A DNA stretch of 7,138 nucleotides from Anaerolineae bacterium (GTDB lineage Bacteria > Chloroflexota > Anaerolineae > Aggregatilineales > UBA3940): contig JADZAD010000140.1 in the NCBI GenBank assembly GCA_020852775.1, positions 1-7,138 on the forward strand. The letters run 5' to 3'. This document shows, in pieces, positions 6,529-7,138 of the stretch. The notes beneath the pieces were generated by a model, which was not told where the DNA came from, made no database searches, and saw nothing but the letters and a program-made list of their open reading frames with translations. The position numbers and the translations under genes were made by a program. Numbering within the stretch: the stretch's first letter is position 1; the number at the start of each line of letters is the position of its first letter.

Positions 6529-7138
6529 ATGTCGCAACAAAAAGTGGCATCGTTCCTGACTCAGGCGGGTGTCGATCTTCTTAATAGCCTTCTCGACCAG
6601 TGCCAGAAGCTGTGGGAAGCAACTGATGACCCGACCTATACGGCTATCGAGCACTACGTACTGGACGTGCTTGATGATGCTGCTATTCATGCTTCCCTGG
6701 ATGCGGCATGCCGCGAAATCGTCGGGCACTCCTCTTCATATGAGCGTTCATATGCCCACATGCTGACAGCCTTCGCCACTCTGCTGGAGCAGGGTGGACA
6801 GGCCGTCGACTCCTTCGGGCAGGCCCTGTGGCGCGCGGGTATCTTCAACCTTGCCGATGCCGCAGAAGAACTCTGGAACGTGTACCCGCAGATTCAGGAG
6901 CACAGCCGCCTGAATGGGCATATGCTCCCCGCCACCTGGGGGCACTGGGCCCAGTTCGTCCAGGTGTTCATGGAGGCCGTGCAGAATCATCTTGTCGAAC
7001 AACTGCCCACCTTCGAGGCCCTGCTGTACTCGGAGGATGTGGCGGAAATCCTGAGCAGCCTCGGTGAGACGGCCCACGCCCCCGGCGCGCCTTCGGAGTA
7101 CTACAACTTCTCGAAGCCTGACCAGTTTGATAACGCCA
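6529..7138 (+). CDS. Unrecognised protein, 5' part only (runs off the right edge)
   Basis: From the ATG at 6529 the frame stays open to the window end: 203 codons plus one base, with no stop. The nearest in-frame upstream stop is TAA at 6502-6504, and no other ATG, GTG or TTG lies between, so the start is well bounded. No clear Shine-Dalgarno precedes it. The protein begins MSQQKVASFLTQAG. It is rich in Leu, Ala, Glu, Gln and aromatics, with no signal peptide or membrane segment, and looks mostly helical and soluble. Examples are the stretch around residues 70-115 (SYERSYAHMLTAFATLLEQ, then ALWRAGIFNLADAAEELW) and a Trp-rich stretch near 135-145 (TWGHWAQFVQVF). Codons become strongly G/C-ending after about 6750, which supports real coding there. 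About the first 66 codons are nearer to even. I recognise no family or catalytic motif and assign no function. Confidence 0.65.
   Translation, partial: MSQQKVASFLTQAGVDLLNSLLDQCQKLWEATDDPTYTAIEHYVLDVLDDAAIHASLDAACREIVGHSSSYERSYAHMLTAFATLLEQGGQAVDSFGQALWRAGIFNLADAAEELWNVYPQIQEHSRLNGHMLPATWGHWAQFVQVFMEAVQNHLVEQLPTFEALLYSEDVAEILSSLGETAHAPGAPSEYYNFSKPDQFDNA

Noticed and set aside
6313..6729. Minus-strand 138-codon frame (GTG start) whose TGA overlaps the GTG of the coiled-coil/HHH gene as GTGA
   Set aside because: The GTGA overlap resembles translational coupling, so I considered it seriously. However, its first 201 bases are exactly antisense, codon for codon, to the plus-strand frame that stays open to the window end. 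The rest lies in the AT-rich intergenic stretch with no coding-like third-position bias and no recognisable motif. Homologues with the same gene order would revive it.
6748..7077. Minus-strand 109-codon frame antisense to the right-edge gene
   Set aside because: It is fully contained within the plus-strand open frame, which has G/C-rich third positions here. Nothing in its translation is recognisable.

Overview
The window is high-GC bacterial DNA. One sampled 60-base line inside metH is 68% GC by direct count. It holds a full-length cobalamin-dependent methionine synthase (metH), two small response regulators, a membrane-anchored coiled-coil protein with a C-terminal helix-hairpin-helix domain, and the 5' part of an unrecognised gene running off the right edge. 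There is no rRNA, tRNA, CRISPR array, insertion sequence or phage gene. The style of the receiver proteins and of the coiled-coil/HHH protein reminds me of Chloroflexota (Anaerolineae-like). That is an impression, not a demonstration.

Left part (1-1204, minus strand): two receiver-domain proteins form a probable operon. A DivK/CheY-like protein (1204-755) is followed after 33 bp by a receiver with a long Pro/Ala-rich N-terminal tail (721-104). A rho-independent terminator closes the unit at 48-85. Neither protein has a DNA-binding or enzymatic output domain, and no histidine kinase is in the window, so the kinase partner must lie elsewhere.

Regulatory region (1205-1561): the receiver operon and metH diverge from here. 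A good minus-strand promoter (TTGCTA, 18 bp, TATAAT) and a plus-strand promoter (TTGACA, 15 bp, TATACT) face away from each other. A perfect 9-bp inverted repeat (arms 1397-1405 and 1420-1428) sits almost exactly between the two -35 boxes. Its core heptamer CCGCAGG recurs twice more towards the receiver genes. This is the most interesting non-coding signal in the window and looks like a shared operator. The metH leader of about 95 nt contains no riboswitch that I can recognise.

Middle (1562-5251, plus): metH has all five functional regions (homocysteine, folate, cap, B12 and activation), with the zinc cysteines, the cobalamin-ligating histidine and the SAM-site motif intact. It converges on the minus-strand coiled-coil/HHH gene (6316-5285) with 33 bp between stop codons and no evident terminator.

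Right part (6317-7138): the intergenic DNA is AT-richer (45% GC over 6361-6540 by direct count). It leads into a plus-strand open frame from ATG 6529 to the window end (203 codons, no stop), which I cannot assign to a family. Nothing here amounts to a clearly new multi-gene system. The best leads are the divergent operator, the stand-alone receiver pair, the anchored coiled-coil/HHH protein and the unclassified partial gene.
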